A program made the translations under genes and the position numbers. Source: Reticulitermes speratus (taxonomy: Eukaryota; Arthropoda; Insecta; Blattodea; Rhinotermitidae). Taken from it: a stretch of 64,000 nt of DNA. The stretch spans positions 6,358,215 through 6,422,214 of the forward strand of contig JAJKFL010000006.1 in the NCBI GenBank assembly GCA_021186555.1. Reading direction: 5' to 3'. Below the pieces are notes generated by a model that ran no database searches, was not told the DNA's origin, and worked only from the letters and a program-made list of their open reading frames with translations. Numbering within the stretch: the first letter of the stretch is position 1; the number at the start of each line of letters is the position of its first letter. Positions 45,154 to 56,046 of the stretch are shown here, in pieces.

Positions 45154-46560
45154 GCTGGATATAAATTAATTTGACAATACGCTGCAAAGTGCGTTCTACT
45201 GACATTGCATGTGTACAAAATATCTCGTGCTCTGAAAAGTATTTACTGCCCTACATCGACGATAAAAATGCGTCTGTTCCGTTGAAATGTCATGCTTTGA
45301 AACTGTGGCACCTGTTTACGCTAAACGTGAATCTCAGGGCCCATGGAACAGGTGCACAAAAGCCAGATGTACATTAGAGGCATTATAAGAAATAATTTTT
45401 TTTACTGTCTCTTCGTTTCCGCTAGGAGAATGTAGGTGACCGTGTCCGTTATGTTTACAAAGAGTTTTGATGGTGTCATTGCCTAATATGGCCTTCTTTT
45501 TATGGTTTCCTTTTTATCTGCATTAAATTAGTAGGTCTTGTAATGACTTGTAATGATCTTGTAATGACACTTCGAAGACTCTAGAAGGCTTGTTGCTTCT
45601 GTGCGTCTCGTTGTAGGAAAAAGGAGTTTACTTTTCTTTGCTGGTTTGAGTGGATATTTCCACGCATTTTTGCGTAACGCAAACTGAAATTCAGTAACAT
45701 TAATATAAGAAACAATCGGCGTGTAGTTTATATTAGGCTACCTGCCGAGTAATCTTAGTTCGATTCCAGACAAGGACAAAGGTTTTTCTCTTCATTACAG
45801 CTTAAACACCTGGCCTGGGGTCAACCCAGCCTCATACCCTTTGGATACCTTGGAATCCTTCCCCAGAGCGTAAAGCTGACCACACACCTCCATCTAGTGT
45901 TCAGATTATCGGTAATTTCTTGGTTCTTGGCCGGTAAAGATCATAAATGAACAATCGAGAGAAGCTGGCGAGCTGGCCTACTCTGTATGTGTGGTGGCAA
46001 GGACAGGGTATCCATTTTGTTTCGTCCGCCAATCCGCTATCGCCACAGCTGCACAAGTGACTCGCTCTTAGCCTTCTGCTTGAAAGTGTCACCGGCCCAA
46101 AAAAATAACAAATAACTTAGGCCTATGCTTTTGTATGTCATGGTTCTTAATTAAACACAGACAAAAATTTACCTTTTGTTGCTTATTTTATCCGGATAAC
46201 TTGTGTTTTCTAATGTGTGCAGGCTAAAATCTGTTCAAAACATCATACCGCTAGTAAATTCTGTTTTGATCGACTGCATCTCGTTGTGCGAAGCAACGAT
46301 ATAAGAAAAGAAGTTTCGATTAACCAAAACTTTGTTTTACACCTTGCATGTGAGATATTCAGACTGCATGTCTTTGGCCAATTACTTTGTCATCTTCAGG
46401 TATGTTGTCATAATCGCCAGTCTGTTCATCGCTGTGGGTTTGTCGACTGAAGTCCCTGTCTTTCAGGGGAGGTTATGTTACGTGGTCCATTAAAATTCTT
46501 TTGTTAGTCTGAATAATTGAATTTTAAAATGAAATAACAGTAACTAAGATTATTAAATGA
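45154..46560. other. unassigned, with a SINE D-like relic near 45735-45905
   Basis: AGCGTAAAGCTGACCACACA and CCTCCATCTAGTGTTCAG resemble the family D body. No gene recognised. Confidence 0.45.
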
Positions 46561-46754
46561 GAGTCGAACTCGGTTATAACGTCATGAAGGGGACTGAATA
46601 TTTTGTGTCGTTATAAACGAGTGTTGTTATAACCGAAGAGTAGGCCTATAATGTTATGGTTAACAGTGAGGAATTAATTGTTACCACAGAATATCTGACG
46701 TTATAAGCGAAGGTGTCGCTTAAACCGATGTCGTTATAACCGGGTTCAACTGTA
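46561..46754 (-). mobile_element. MITE family P, copy 2
   Basis: Inverted relative to 21662-21842: GAGTCGAACTCGGTTATAAC at the left, CGTTATAACCGGGTTCAACT at the right, with GTGAGGAATTAATTGTTACC inside. Confidence 0.72.
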
Positions 46755-47635
46755 TGTACGTCTTTTCCTGTTTTGGGTGCATATAACCGTTTATAAAGAC
46801 GAAAGTTAAAACAAATCTGTAACTTTAAGTCATTTTGAGGAAAGAACTGGCTTATCCCTACCTCGTGTGGTGTCTGCTTTTGTGTTTAAGTGTTCTTATT
46901 GTACTCCTGACTCCTCTGAGTTACAAACTAAAATTTAGAATTTCTCAGAACTTTTTTTATGCCATCTGCATGTGACAGAGGCAGAACTGATATGTACATC
47001 TCTTATAGGAATATACTTTTATCGGTGAATGTCATGAACACACTTTACGTGGTTTACTTCGATCTTCATAATTATTGTGTATTCTGAGACGCGTTTGGTG
47101 AATCACCCGATCGTCTCTCTGACTGGTGCTACAGTATTTAATTTCGAGGCGAAGTAAGCAGTCAAGCGGAGAGATGCAGAGAGATGACGCTTAGCGTTGG
47201 TCTCCATTTGGTGCCTCCACTTCCAAATACACCTTCATGGCAAGATGCATCGTGTGCACACATAACATACACTTATGATATAGTGTTATTAAATAAATAT
47301 GTAACGCTGTGAACTCCTGTATGCTTAAAATTACTTTTTTTTAAATCTTGTAAGGCAGCTGGGAGCGGAACGCCCGTAATTTATGTTACGCAGGACGGAT
47401 GCAGTTAATTTCGGTGCATGAAGGAACTAGAGTGAGACGAGGTGACTGGTGTAACGTAGGATTTCTTACTCAGTAAATTCCAATTTTTGCAAGAAAATTT
47501 GCTATGTAGACTGTTGTAAATAAAGAAATAAAAAGACAAGAGTAAAGGAAAAGAGAATTGTAGACTAGTGTCCCTCAACTGTGGTAACCGACGGTCATCT
47601 TGCCGGGAAGAAATATGACGAAAATGAGAATTAAC
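46755..47635. other. unassigned
   Basis: A possible SINE D tail lies near 47155-47245. No gene recognised. Confidence 0.35.
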
Positions 47636-47794
47636 CAGGGTGCACAAACCCTGGGGCACCGTGTCACACGGACAACAAGATTCTGTAAGCTAGCGCCTAA
47701 CATGTGGATTCTCCGTGTGGAATTTCGTATCGCCATTCTGGCGCCTAGGATTTTAAAGAGACTCCTAGATTTTAGGAAAATTTGTGGACACCTG
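47636..47794 (-). mobile_element. hAT-type MITE, family H1, copy 3
   Basis: The minus strand begins CAGGTGTCCACAAATTTTCC and shares AAAATCTAGGAGTC and GGCGCCAGAATGGCGATA with the other two copies. It ends GGTTTGTGCACCCTG. Flanking octamers match weakly (5 of 8). Confidence 0.75.
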
Positions 47795-48284
47795 AAATTT
47801 AAAGATGAATGTAAGACTATAATGTACACAGTTGTAAAATTACACCTCTTGACAGAAGATAAAATGTGTTTTCACCGTGATTCGGACTGAGGTCCCCCCC
47901 CCCCCCCACAAAATGGCCGATGCGACGCAAAGTGCAGACAATTTAGAATTACTGCTGAAGACGAAATCATCTTTCTGAGCCCCTATTCTAAAGGAATATC
48001 CTTGACAGGATGACGCTGTCTTGTAAGCAGATACAAAAATAATGTGTGCGTCTGAACACCTCAGTCCGTGTCGCGGAACACCTCAGTCCGTGTCGCGGAA
48101 CACCAGTGTTTCGGAGGTGAGTATTGTGTGAACCACTGTCCTATCCACTGAGTACTATTTCCCAGGATTAAAACGACAGAGACGTGAAGCTGACCACTCA
48201 CCTCCGTCGATTGCCGAGGTTAAAGATGCGTAAAGCTATATCTCTGCTCCCCATTCCTGTTCATTGCTTGGTGCTTAATTTAGC
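47795..48284. other. unassigned; SINE D-like remnant near 48150-48270
   Basis: ACGTGAAGCTGACCACTCAC followed by TAAAGCTATATCTCTGCTCC matches the family D tail. A C-run is at 47895. Confidence 0.45.
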
Positions 48285-48297
48285 ATTGGGAGAATGT

Positions 48298-48557
48298 TTC
48301 ACATTGTTGACACCGTGCATCTTCGTCATATTAAATTAAGTTATAAACCAACTGATGCACACTAAAACCACTCTTTAAGTAGCTTTATTATACAATTGTT
48401 AAAATTGTACCCCTACACGTGTTTCGATCCTAGGATCATCGTCAGGGGGTTTCTTGCTAAAAGCTACAGTCATTTCAACACATGATTTAAAATATTCTAT
48501 CTGCAGTTTGAAACATAAGTTAAAATCTTGTCAAAAGATTCGCTAAAAGTTTTTAAT
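48298..48557 (-). mobile_element. F3 family, single-arm copy (b) with 13-bp target duplication
   Basis: It is one arm of F3 only, with no inverted partner. ATTGGGAGAATGT flanks it exactly (48285-48297 and 48558-48570). Read on the minus strand it starts ATTAAAAACTTTTAGCG and ends GATGCACGGTGTCAACAATG. The terminus is the same 3' end as the other F3 copies, as expected of a 5'-truncated retrotransposed RNA. Confidence 0.88.
48411..48450 (-). ncRNA. hammerhead-like motif with N7 = C, F3 copy b
   Basis: Minus strand: ACCCC, CTGACGA, T, GATCCTAGGATC, GAAACACGTGTA, GGGGT. Helix I is 5 bp, and the loop ACGT in helix III is palindromic. Confidence 0.65.
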
Positions 48558-48786
48558 ATTGGGAGAATGTGTTTAATTACGTACGGCGCATATTTTATTT
48601 TCCGCCTATTTCCTTCTTCTTTATTTCATATTCTTAATAATTTGGAGAAAGAAACAAATCATGAAACTATTCTTTAGTGAATTTTCTTAATATATGAACT
48701 ACTATGCTTTTAAAATACTGTAAAATAAATTTTTAAAAACGGTTTTGGCTCTCTTCAAAATGTCGAGCTAACACCAGGAATTTTGT

Positions 48787-49745
48787 CGTATGTCTCCAAC
48801 TGTCAATTCTGTCAATTCTGTCGTATGTCTCCAACTGTCAATTCTGTCGTATGTCTCCAACTGTCAATTCTGTCATATGTCTCCAAATGTCAATTCTGTC
48901 GTATGTCTCCAACTGTCAATTCTGTCGTATGTCTCCAACTGTCAATTCTGTCGTGTTTCCAAATGTCAATTCTGTCGTATGTCTCCAACTGTCAATTCTG
49001 TAGTATGTCTCCAACTGTCAATTCTGTCGTATGTATCCAACTGTCAATTCTGTCAATTCTGTCGTATATCTCCAACTGTCAATTCTGTCAATTCTGTCGT
49101 ATATCTCCAACTGTCAATTCTGTAGTATGTCTCCAACTGTCAATTCTGTCGTATGTCTCCAACTGTCAATTCTGTCATATGTCTCCAAATGTCAATTCTG
49201 TCGTATGTCTCCAACTGTCAATTCTGTCGTATGTCTCCAACTGTCAATTCTGTCGTGTTTCCAAATGTCAATTCTGTCGTATGTCTCCAACTGTCAATTC
49301 TGTAGTATGTCTCCAACTGTCAATTCTGTAGTATGTCTCCAACTGTCAATTCTGTCGTATGTATCCAACTGTCAATTCTGTCAATTCTGTCGTATGTCTC
49401 CAACTGTCAATTCTGTAGTATGTCTCCAACTGTCAATTCTGTCGTATGTCTCCAACTGTCAATTCTGTCAATTCTGTCGTATATCTCCAACTGTCAATTC
49501 TGTAAATTATGTCGTATGTCTCCAGCTGTCAATTCTGTCAATTCTGTCGTATGTATCCAACTGTCAATTCTGTCAATTCTGTCGTATGTCTCCAACTGTC
49601 AATTCTGTAGTATGTCTCCAACTGTCAATTATGTCGTATGTCTCCAACTGTCAATTCTGTCGTATATCTCCAACTGTCAATTCTGTCAATTATGTCGTAT
49701 GTCTCCAGCTGTCAATTCTGTCAATTCCGTCGTATGCCTGCAACT
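48787..49745. repeat. minisatellite, 26-bp unit with 9-bp inserts
   Basis: The unit TGTCTCCAACTGTCAATTCT then GTCGTA recurs across 960 bp. Some units carry an extra TCAATTCTG, and blocks share the TCGTGTTTCCAAATG variant (48950 and 49250). This shows a segment of about 300 bp was duplicated. Plus-strand frames up to 241 codons are repeat artefacts. Confidence 0.96.
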
Positions 49746-50687
49746 CTGTTTATTAAACCTGAAGCCACAGTTGTGGCCATGTCGGTGCCTTTGTCCAAGG
49801 AAACCGCATGACTGAGTTCCCTGGAACAGTAGGAAGTTGATATCCTTTCTGTGCTGAAAGATAAAGCGTCCTTCCTGCTGGTCAAAGAACCCTGTCCATT
49901 GCTCGTGTGGACGGTACTGATTGTGGGCAGGCTTCAAAGTACAGCTACATTGATTTCGTGTGTTCAAGCAACGTAACCCAGGCATATATTGTCCCCTACA
50001 AGTGACTACTACTGTTCTGGACCCTTAGCCCTTTCAAGCCAAAGTTAAATTAATAATTTATAACAAGTTAGGAAATATGAACGGTGCTTAACATTTCTGA
50101 GGCATGTTATTTGTCGTTGTGTCGAGATTTTAAATTTATGAATAATTCCCAAATATAAACCTTCGAAAAGGCGAGTGTTTTATACTCGTATGTGCGTTTC
50201 AAGGTTTTACAAAACACACAATCTTCTCCATATCACTGCAACAAACATACATTCGATCCTGCTCGATTTTAGTGCTGTTGCTAGGATATTCAGTAAGTCT
50301 CTCTGTAACAACAGAAGAGTGAGGCTGTAAAGTCGTGATTTGATACAACAGTGCATTAAAGTGACGAAACAAACCGCTCTTCAATGCAATGTAAAAGCAA
50401 CCAAGACTGCATTTTCTTTCTTGCGTGGGATGGTATGTTATGGAACGCTGAGATGTTCAACTTTTTCTTTGGCTTCTCTGTCGTTGCCGCATTCTTACCA
50501 CAAAAGGCGAGATGGCTTTTTTTTTTTTTGTTTTAGTTACGGACGTACATGAAATGTAGAGCTTGTTTTCCACATTTTTCTTCCGATGTGGATAAAACCC
50601 AGAACAGATGTCCACAAATTTCGTTGAATTAGTGTGATTTTCGTACTCATCACCAAATATTATTCGGGTTATCAAATGAAGGAGAAT
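49746..50687. other. unassigned
   Basis: No gene or repeat family recognised. Confidence 0.35.
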
Positions 50688-51312
50688 TGGGTGGGTGGGG
50701 CGTGTAGCACGTATGGGGGATGGGAGAGGTGCATACATGATTTTGGTGGGGAGACCTGAAGGAAGGAGACCACTTGGAAGACCCAGGCGTAGATGGGAGG
50801 ATAATATTAAAATGGATATTCAAGAAGTGGGATTGGGGGGCTTGGACTGGATTGATATGACTCAGGATAGGGACAGGTGTCGGGCTCCTGTGAATGCGGT
50901 AATGAACCTTCGGGTTCCATAAAACGCGGGGAATTTCTTGACTAGCTGAGGATCTGTTAGCTTCTCAAGAAGGACTGTGCTCCATGGAGTTATTATTATT
51001 ATTATTATTATTATTAGCTTAGGATAGGGACAGGTGTCGGGCTCCTGTGAATGCGGTAATGAACCTTCGGGTTCCATAAAACGCGGGGAATTTCTTGACT
51101 AGCTGAGGATCTGTTAGCTTCTCAAGAAGGACTGTGCTCCATGGAGTTATTATTATTATTATTATTATTATTAGCTTAGGATAGGGACAGGTGTCGGGCT
51201 CCTGTGAATGCGGTAATGAACCTTCGGGTTCCATAAAACGCGGGGAATTTCTTGACTAGCTGAGGATCTGTTAGCTTCTCAAGAAGGACTCTGCTCCGTG
51301 GAGTTAGTTAGT
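50688..51312 (+). mobile_element. LINE 3' end (family L1x) with tail present three times
   Basis: A frame at 50696-50922 reads [40 protein letters not shown] and [17 protein letters not shown], the reverse transcriptase C-terminal tail. The 3' UTR (TTTCTTGACTAGCTGAGGAT, ACTGTGCTCCATGGAGTTA) ends in a TTA run. From about 50862 the last part is repeated with a 157-bp period (junctions near 51014 and 51171), the third copy ending in GTTAGTTAG. Confidence 0.88.
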
Positions 51313-51805
51313 TAGTGATTTTCGTAAAAAATCGAAGCTGTGAAATTTATACTTTACTTAGCGACGTCAATTAATTTCTCTCCGAAATTTCCACATTTTT
51401 TTTGTCCGACATGGGTGAAATTCCTTGCAGGAGATCTGCGTATAATGCTGTTGAACGTTTCTGAGTTTCGTAAAAACCGGCGCAGGGAAGGCCGCCCTTT
51501 TCCTGTAGGCGTAAATGAAGTTAACATTTTATCGCTTACAGCGAAACCGTATGACATTTTGCAAGTAGAGAAGACCATGTTAAAATGTGTGTACCGCGTC
51601 ACTGGGTACCCCGTTTGCAGTATTATTTATATTTGTTTACCTTCTGGTCATATAATTTGTTGTAGTGTCGTGTTGGGGCACTCCAGACGTCAGAGCACAG
51701 TCTTATGGCCAGGAGGTCCATACGGAGATTTTACTGGCAGTTGTCCATGGTAGTTTATAGATTATTTTGAGACTTTGGTTTCAGGCTTCCGCCGCGATGT
51801 TGATT
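51313..51805. other. unassigned; possible repeat-derived 137-codon frame
   Basis: The frame 51340-51753 contains LNVSEFRKNRRREGRPFPVG, which looks like sequence seen in dispersed insect repeats. I cannot name the family and do not call a gene. Confidence 0.4.
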
Positions 51806-51891
51806 AAATCTGTGATTTTCTGGGTAATTACACGGCGTCGTATGGTAATTACCATACGACGCCGTGTAATTACCCAGAAGACCACAGATTT
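51806..51891. repeat. 86-bp near-perfect hairpin of two F6 tails head to head
   Basis: The two 43-bp arms differ at only two positions. The centre is GGTAATTACC, and both arms carry TTACACGGCGTCGTATGG and CTGGG. No spacer lies between arms. Confidence 0.92.
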
Positions 51892-52134
51892 CATTTTGAG
51901 ACTGTTTATGGAAGCTTTGCAGTAGACGGTGGCTAAACTATTCCAGGCCCATGAAGCCCAGGTTTTGATGGATTTGTATAGCGTTGACGGAATACAAAAT
52001 CGAAATGTAAAAATTCGGTTTTTACCTCCAAGGAAACATACAACTTCTCGGTTAGAAAGATCGATCTGTTAATGGAATTTAGTAAAATTTCTGTAGTTTA
52101 TGTGAGATTTTAAGTCATCGTGGCGGTGAAGATT
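51892..52134. other. unassigned
   Basis: No recognisable feature. Confidence 0.3.
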
Positions 52135-52220
52135 AATGTTTTCTGGGGTTTGACGCCATGTAGTCTGGTAGAAGTGTACGGACGTTTCGGAGCTATCCTG
52201 ATGATGGAGACTGCAGGATT
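52135..52220 (-). repeat. F6 family relic with rearranged core
   Basis: GGGGTTTGACGCCATGTAGT, then TACGGACGTTTCGGAGC, then TATCCTGATGATGGAGAC. The CTGATGATGG part is on the plus strand whereas GAAAC is on the minus, so the two halves do not face correctly. Confidence 0.5.
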
Positions 52221-52616
52221 ATTTGTATTTTAATGTCGTATTGTGTATATAGAGATTTTAATTATTAACTATATCCGTGTAACACAACAAATATGTGTTA
52301 GTTACGTCGCCATTTACCAACATGAATGTTCAAATCTGCTGGCATTTAGGGCTGCAACACTGCTGGAAGAACATGAAATGTGTCAAGTCGGATGACGTTT
52401 CGGTAACAGCTGCCATCATCAGGCGATTGTCCAAACTGAAATTTATTGACATAAAGATGCATCAATTACAGTCGTTTGATAAGATGTTAAGACATAAATA
52501 TTAAAGAGAATAAGATAGGTGATAGCAGCCCCTGCCGAAACATGTTGCTTATTTGTGGTATAAAGTAAAATCCACACATTTGTTTTTTGATTGAAACGTG
52601 TGGTATTTAAACCCTT
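52221..52616. other. unassigned with weak core at 52394-52430 (-)
   Basis: Minus strand CTGATGA, TGGCAGCTGTTACC, GAAACGTC; helix II is poor. GCCGAAACATGTTGC at about 52533 is another half motif. Confidence 0.4.
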
Positions 52617-52905
52617 CCTTCTTCTTCTTCTTCTTCTTCTTCTGACATTACAGTCCTTGGTGGACCTTAGCCTCTGCTTTTTAGAAGCATGTCAACAGAA
52701 CATTTTTTATGGGATGGGGTTGTCAGCCCCACGCCCAACCCCCAACCTGGAGGACCAGGTTATCCCTTTTTGTCTGGGTCATCACCTTTGACCTGTCTGG
52801 CATGGGAGGTCCTACCAATAGCCACGCTACCGACAGCATTGCTCTCGGGATCATTTGACCACGCAAGCCCCACGACTACGTCAAAGTAGGGATATCTTTA
52901 GGGGG
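52617..52905 (-). mobile_element. retroposon with (GAA)n tail and 12-bp target duplication
   Basis: Flanked by ATTTAAACCCTT (52605-52616) and ATTCAAACCCTT (52906-52917). Minus strand contains GGTTGGGCGTGGGGCTGACA and ends GGACTGTAATGTCAGAAGAA. It may be an internally deleted LINE or a LINE-dependent SINE. No tRNA-like boxes are obvious. Confidence 0.75.
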
Positions 52906-52917
52906 ATTCAAACCCTT

Positions 52918-53582
52918 TATGGAGGTTTATTTTGAGGATCTAAAACCTTAACTTCTCGGGCCAAATTATTCTTGTGAATTTCAACAGTTTGTTCCAAATT
53001 AATTTTACAGATTATCTCTAATATTCAAATTTCACAAGCAGCCACTAGATGACAGCAGCTTAGGGAAAACCAACGCATATCATTGTAAAATAACGTGTCG
53101 ATTTGAGCTCGACATTGAACCTGGTATTGCGGAAAGCACTGTCGAGTGTAACTCGACATTGGACCGGTAAGGGTTAATTATTTTTTTGTGGGAAAAGTGC
53201 CGAATCACTAACGTTAAATTAGGTGGTACATATAGTTACCGCTGTACTTTATACTGGAATAAAGGTTCGCTGTTGTGACTTGTATCTGACGGCAGCAGAA
53301 TAAGAAGAGCCTGATAATTTCGGTATGTCCGAACATTTGGTGGCGTTACGAAGAAAGTATCGTGCTGGCGAGATTCAAATTCATTCCCTGTGTTGATATC
53401 TTGATATACCTAACGAATTTACCGCCTGGTTATCGTCGTGTGTGACTTTCTTCATTATATTAGCGAAAGTCCTTGTTTCTAGAATGTACCACAATTTGAT
53501 GATTGTGCATATAGAGATGACGGTTTAAATGATGACCTACTTTCAAAATGCGAGCGTCAGTATGTTTTCTGCAATGTATTTC
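52918..53582. other. unassigned
   Basis: No recognisable feature. Confidence 0.3.
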
Positions 53583-53633
53583 AGCTTTCAATTTCTTCAA
53601 CCAACGAATGCACCCTTTCATTTCTCTTCAATT

Positions 53634-53676
53634 CACCCTACACATGTTTCGGCCGTGACTCGGCCATCATCAGGAT
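53634..53676 (-). ncRNA. hammerhead-like motif, F4 left arm, at SINE junction
   Basis: Minus strand: CTGATGA (53673-53667), T, GGCCG-AGTCA-CGGCC, GAAACATGTGTA, GGGTG. The SINE target site lies exactly over CCTGATGAT, so the 5' helix I strand is now interrupted. Confidence 0.6.
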
Positions 53677-53935
53677 TTTTTTTTTGCGTGGTGAAGGGCC
53701 CCGCAGCAGATGCTACGGAAGCATCGCAGCCTTAAGGCTTCTTGTGCAACCCCTGTGATGCAGATGGAGCACCAGTAGAATGAAATTGACAAGGGAAAAC
53801 CGACAACTCGGAGAAAAACCTGTCCCAGTGCCAATTTGTCCACCACAAATCTCACATGGACTGACCCCGGGATCGAACCCGGGCCTCCGCGGTGAGAGGC
53901 CGGCGACTAACCGCCTGAGCCATGGCACAGCCATT
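53675..53935 (-). mobile_element. SINE family E, full-length, nested in F4
   Basis: ATCATCAGG flanks it at 53666-53674 and 53936-53944. Minus strand: head GTGCCATGGCTCAGGCGG, B box GGGTTCGATCCC, body GGCACTGGGACAGGTTTTTC and CTCCGAGTTGTCGGTTTTCC. Its end GCGGGGCCCTTCACCACGC is followed by an A-run. Confidence 0.93.
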
Positions 53936-54070
53936 ATCATCAGGGTTACGTTGATAAGTTCACTTAACTGTTCACTGCCCCATTTGATATTATCACAACC
54001 TTTACACTGTTTAAGGCTATTAAATAATACCAAATGGGGCAGTGAACAGTGAAGTGAACTTATCAACGTA

Positions 54071-54113
54071 ACCCTGATGATGGCCGAGTCACGGCCGAAA
54101 CATGTGTAGGGTG
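54071..54113 (+). ncRNA. hammerhead-like motif, F4 right arm
   Basis: CTGATGA is at 54074-54080, helix II GGCCG/CGGCC, GAAAC at 54097-54101, GTA ending at 54108. Helix I is weak (two C-G pairs then a mismatch). Confidence 0.58.
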
Positions 54114-54198
54114 AATTGAACAGAAATAAAATGTTGTATTCGTTGGTTGAAGAAATTGAAAGTTAATGTGAAGATGCACGATGAACACAACGTGAAAT

Positions 54199-54749
54199 TA
54201 AAAGTATTTTAGCTTGTTGTGTGTTCACGAGAGGCGCTTCAAGCTGCTGTATTATCACCATCGTCACTGTACTGCGGGAGAATTTTCATGTATCTGAAGT
54301 CTTAGACTTAATTTTTAAAATCCCGTTAGGTTTGCGCTGTTAACTAAATTTTTCGTTTTGTTGAGCTTCGTAGATCTGGGATTTGTTACGGCGGACTGCC
54401 AAAATTACTGGTGCATCAGAAGAACAGATGGATTAGGGTATTTTGGTGCCTTACGGGTGAAGAAGAGGGGCCCTGCGTGAGGCGTGAAATAATTGAAAAT
54501 AATTTTAGTTATGAATAACATTTATACAGCTGCAAGTACTAAGCTAAACGAAAAAAAAAAAAAAATTTAAGTACAGTTTTATAGCAAGTTTCGACAAAAT
54601 AATCACTTTGCTTTTCAAAGGTTTTTTTTTTTTACAAATATCAATACGTATCTTATTTTCACCGGAATTTAATGTTTTATTTGAGACTTAACCCAGTTTT
54701 TACGACGCCTGTCCATGCGAGATTTCAGACTTCCGCCGCGATGTAGAAG
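54199..54749. other. unassigned
   Basis: No recognisable feature. Confidence 0.3.
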
Positions 54750-54841
54750 AGATCTGCGCTCTTCTGGGATATTACGCAGCGTATAGTGGTAATTCTGTAC
54801 CGACGTTTCGGGACAACCTATCGGTCCCATTTTCAAGGGTC
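54750..54841 (-). repeat. F6 unit with tail, core decayed
   Basis: TCTTCTGGGATATTACGCAG, TGTACCGACGTTTCGGGAC, TATCGGTCCCATTTTCAAGG. Helix II GGGAC/GTCCC is intact; C3 and G8 are changed. Confidence 0.6.
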
Positions 54842-55656
54842 AAGAAGTCCAAGTCTTGTGTCAAAAATGTTTTGAGAAGGTGCGTGGCATAAACTGCGGG
54901 GGGGGGGGGGGGGAGTTTGAAAAGGAATTTAAAAATTCCCGGCGGATGCAGGCTTCTTATGAGATAATGCTTTGCTGACAGCTGCCGTACTGAGAGACCC
55001 GATTATTCTCGTTACGCTACTTCCGGTCACATAATTCTTAGAACGGAAGTGAAGGCCATTTCGCTTCAGTCTGCTGGTTTACAGATAGAAATTTAACCGT
55101 AAAATTTAGAGGAATTAACTGCAAACAGCTGGAACTTAACTTTCATTTGTCGCACGGAAGTGATAAGTATTTTTTTTTTGTTGCGGTGAGGAAGTGCGCC
55201 TTCGGAAAGCATTTTGTAGGCAAATTCTGTGATTTCTCTTCTGGCGCGTGTTAAACCAGTTTTCAAACAGTTTTCTTCTTTTGCGTGTGGTCAAAGAAGA
55301 AAACGCTTTTCCCGTCTCTGCTTTAAATTTTTATTATTATTATTATTGTTATTATTTACATTCTTCTTTATTCAAAGATTTGGAGAGGGAATTTCATTCC
55401 ATCCCTTAAATGCTGCTTAAAATCTTTCTCACAAGATGTCATTTGTGGAGTACTCCAATGGGAGTACGTCCACCACACAGATAGTACTTTATTCAAGAAA
55501 GATTGTTAGATGGGCTTAGCCCAGTTACAATAGCCAATGTCGGCACAGGTGAAAAAAAAAAGATGTCATGTCTGAAAGAAAACAATTTTGTTTTACTCGT
55601 GGTACCAAATATTGTGAAATTCCCGCCAACGCTACGAGGTACAATTCCTGTAACTA
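54842..55656. other. unassigned; G-run at 54898-54914
   Basis: No gene recognised. Confidence 0.35.
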
Positions 55657-55667
55657 ATATTATCAGC

Positions 55668-56035
55668 AGTCGACCTCGGGGACTAGTGGTTAGCGTATCG
55701 CCACTGGACCCAAGGTTCGCGGGTTCGATCCCGACCGAGGTCGATGGATTTTTAAGTGTGATAAAAATCCGGAGCACCACTTCCTTCGGAGGGGAAGTAA
55801 AGCCGTCGGTCCCATGTCGTAGAGCTAAATTCAAAGCCTCCATTTCTCACCCAAGTCTCCTGCCTGCCAGATGGCTCTGGCGGACACATCAGGATCGATA
55901 GAACAGCAGCGCGGCAGTTGGTCAGTCACCAATTGCCACGGATGCGCACGACTTAGTAACCTCGGAAAGAGGAGGCAAGAAGAGGCCTGAGCCCATATAG
56001 GGCTGTTGAGCCAGGGTTTTATTATATATTTTATT
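55668..56035 (+). mobile_element. SINE family B, copy 4 (forward)
   Basis: ATATTATCAGC flanks both sides (55657-55667 and 56036-56046). Head CGACCTCGGGGACTAGTGG, B box GGGTTCGATCCC, body ACTTCCTTCGGAGGGGAAGT, tail GAGCCCATATAGGGCTGTTG then GAGCCAGGG and an AT tail. Confidence 0.93.
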
Positions 56036-56046
56036 ATATTATCAGC

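Larger units (their letters stand above)
53583..54198 (+). mobile_element. foldback element F4, split by a SINE
   Basis: Outer arms pair TTCAATTTCTTCAACCAACG (left) with its complement (right); inner arms pair GTTACGTTGATAAGTTCACT with its complement around a short loop near 54004. Ribozyme-like cores lie in both arms. The right side extends to GATGCACGATGAACACAACG, like the F3 3' end, so the sense strand is plus. Without the SINE it would be about 345 bp. Confidence 0.87.

Noticed and set aside
46370-46405. Hammerhead-like CTGAAGATGACAAAG...GGCCAAAGAC (minus)
   Set aside because: GAAA is lost and helix II does not pair.
48783-49815. Frames of 111-241 codons rich in SYVSNCQFC
   Set aside because: They are translations of the 26-bp minisatellite in three frames; no domain and no splice or promoter context.
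52135-52220. Hammerhead motif from CTGATGATGGAG and CCGAAACGT
   Set aside because: The two halves are on opposite strands, so no ribozyme fold is possible.
55668-55745. Possible functional tRNA gene in SINE B head
   Set aside because: It folds like a tRNA at its ends, but the same unit occurs five times with SINE bodies and target duplications.
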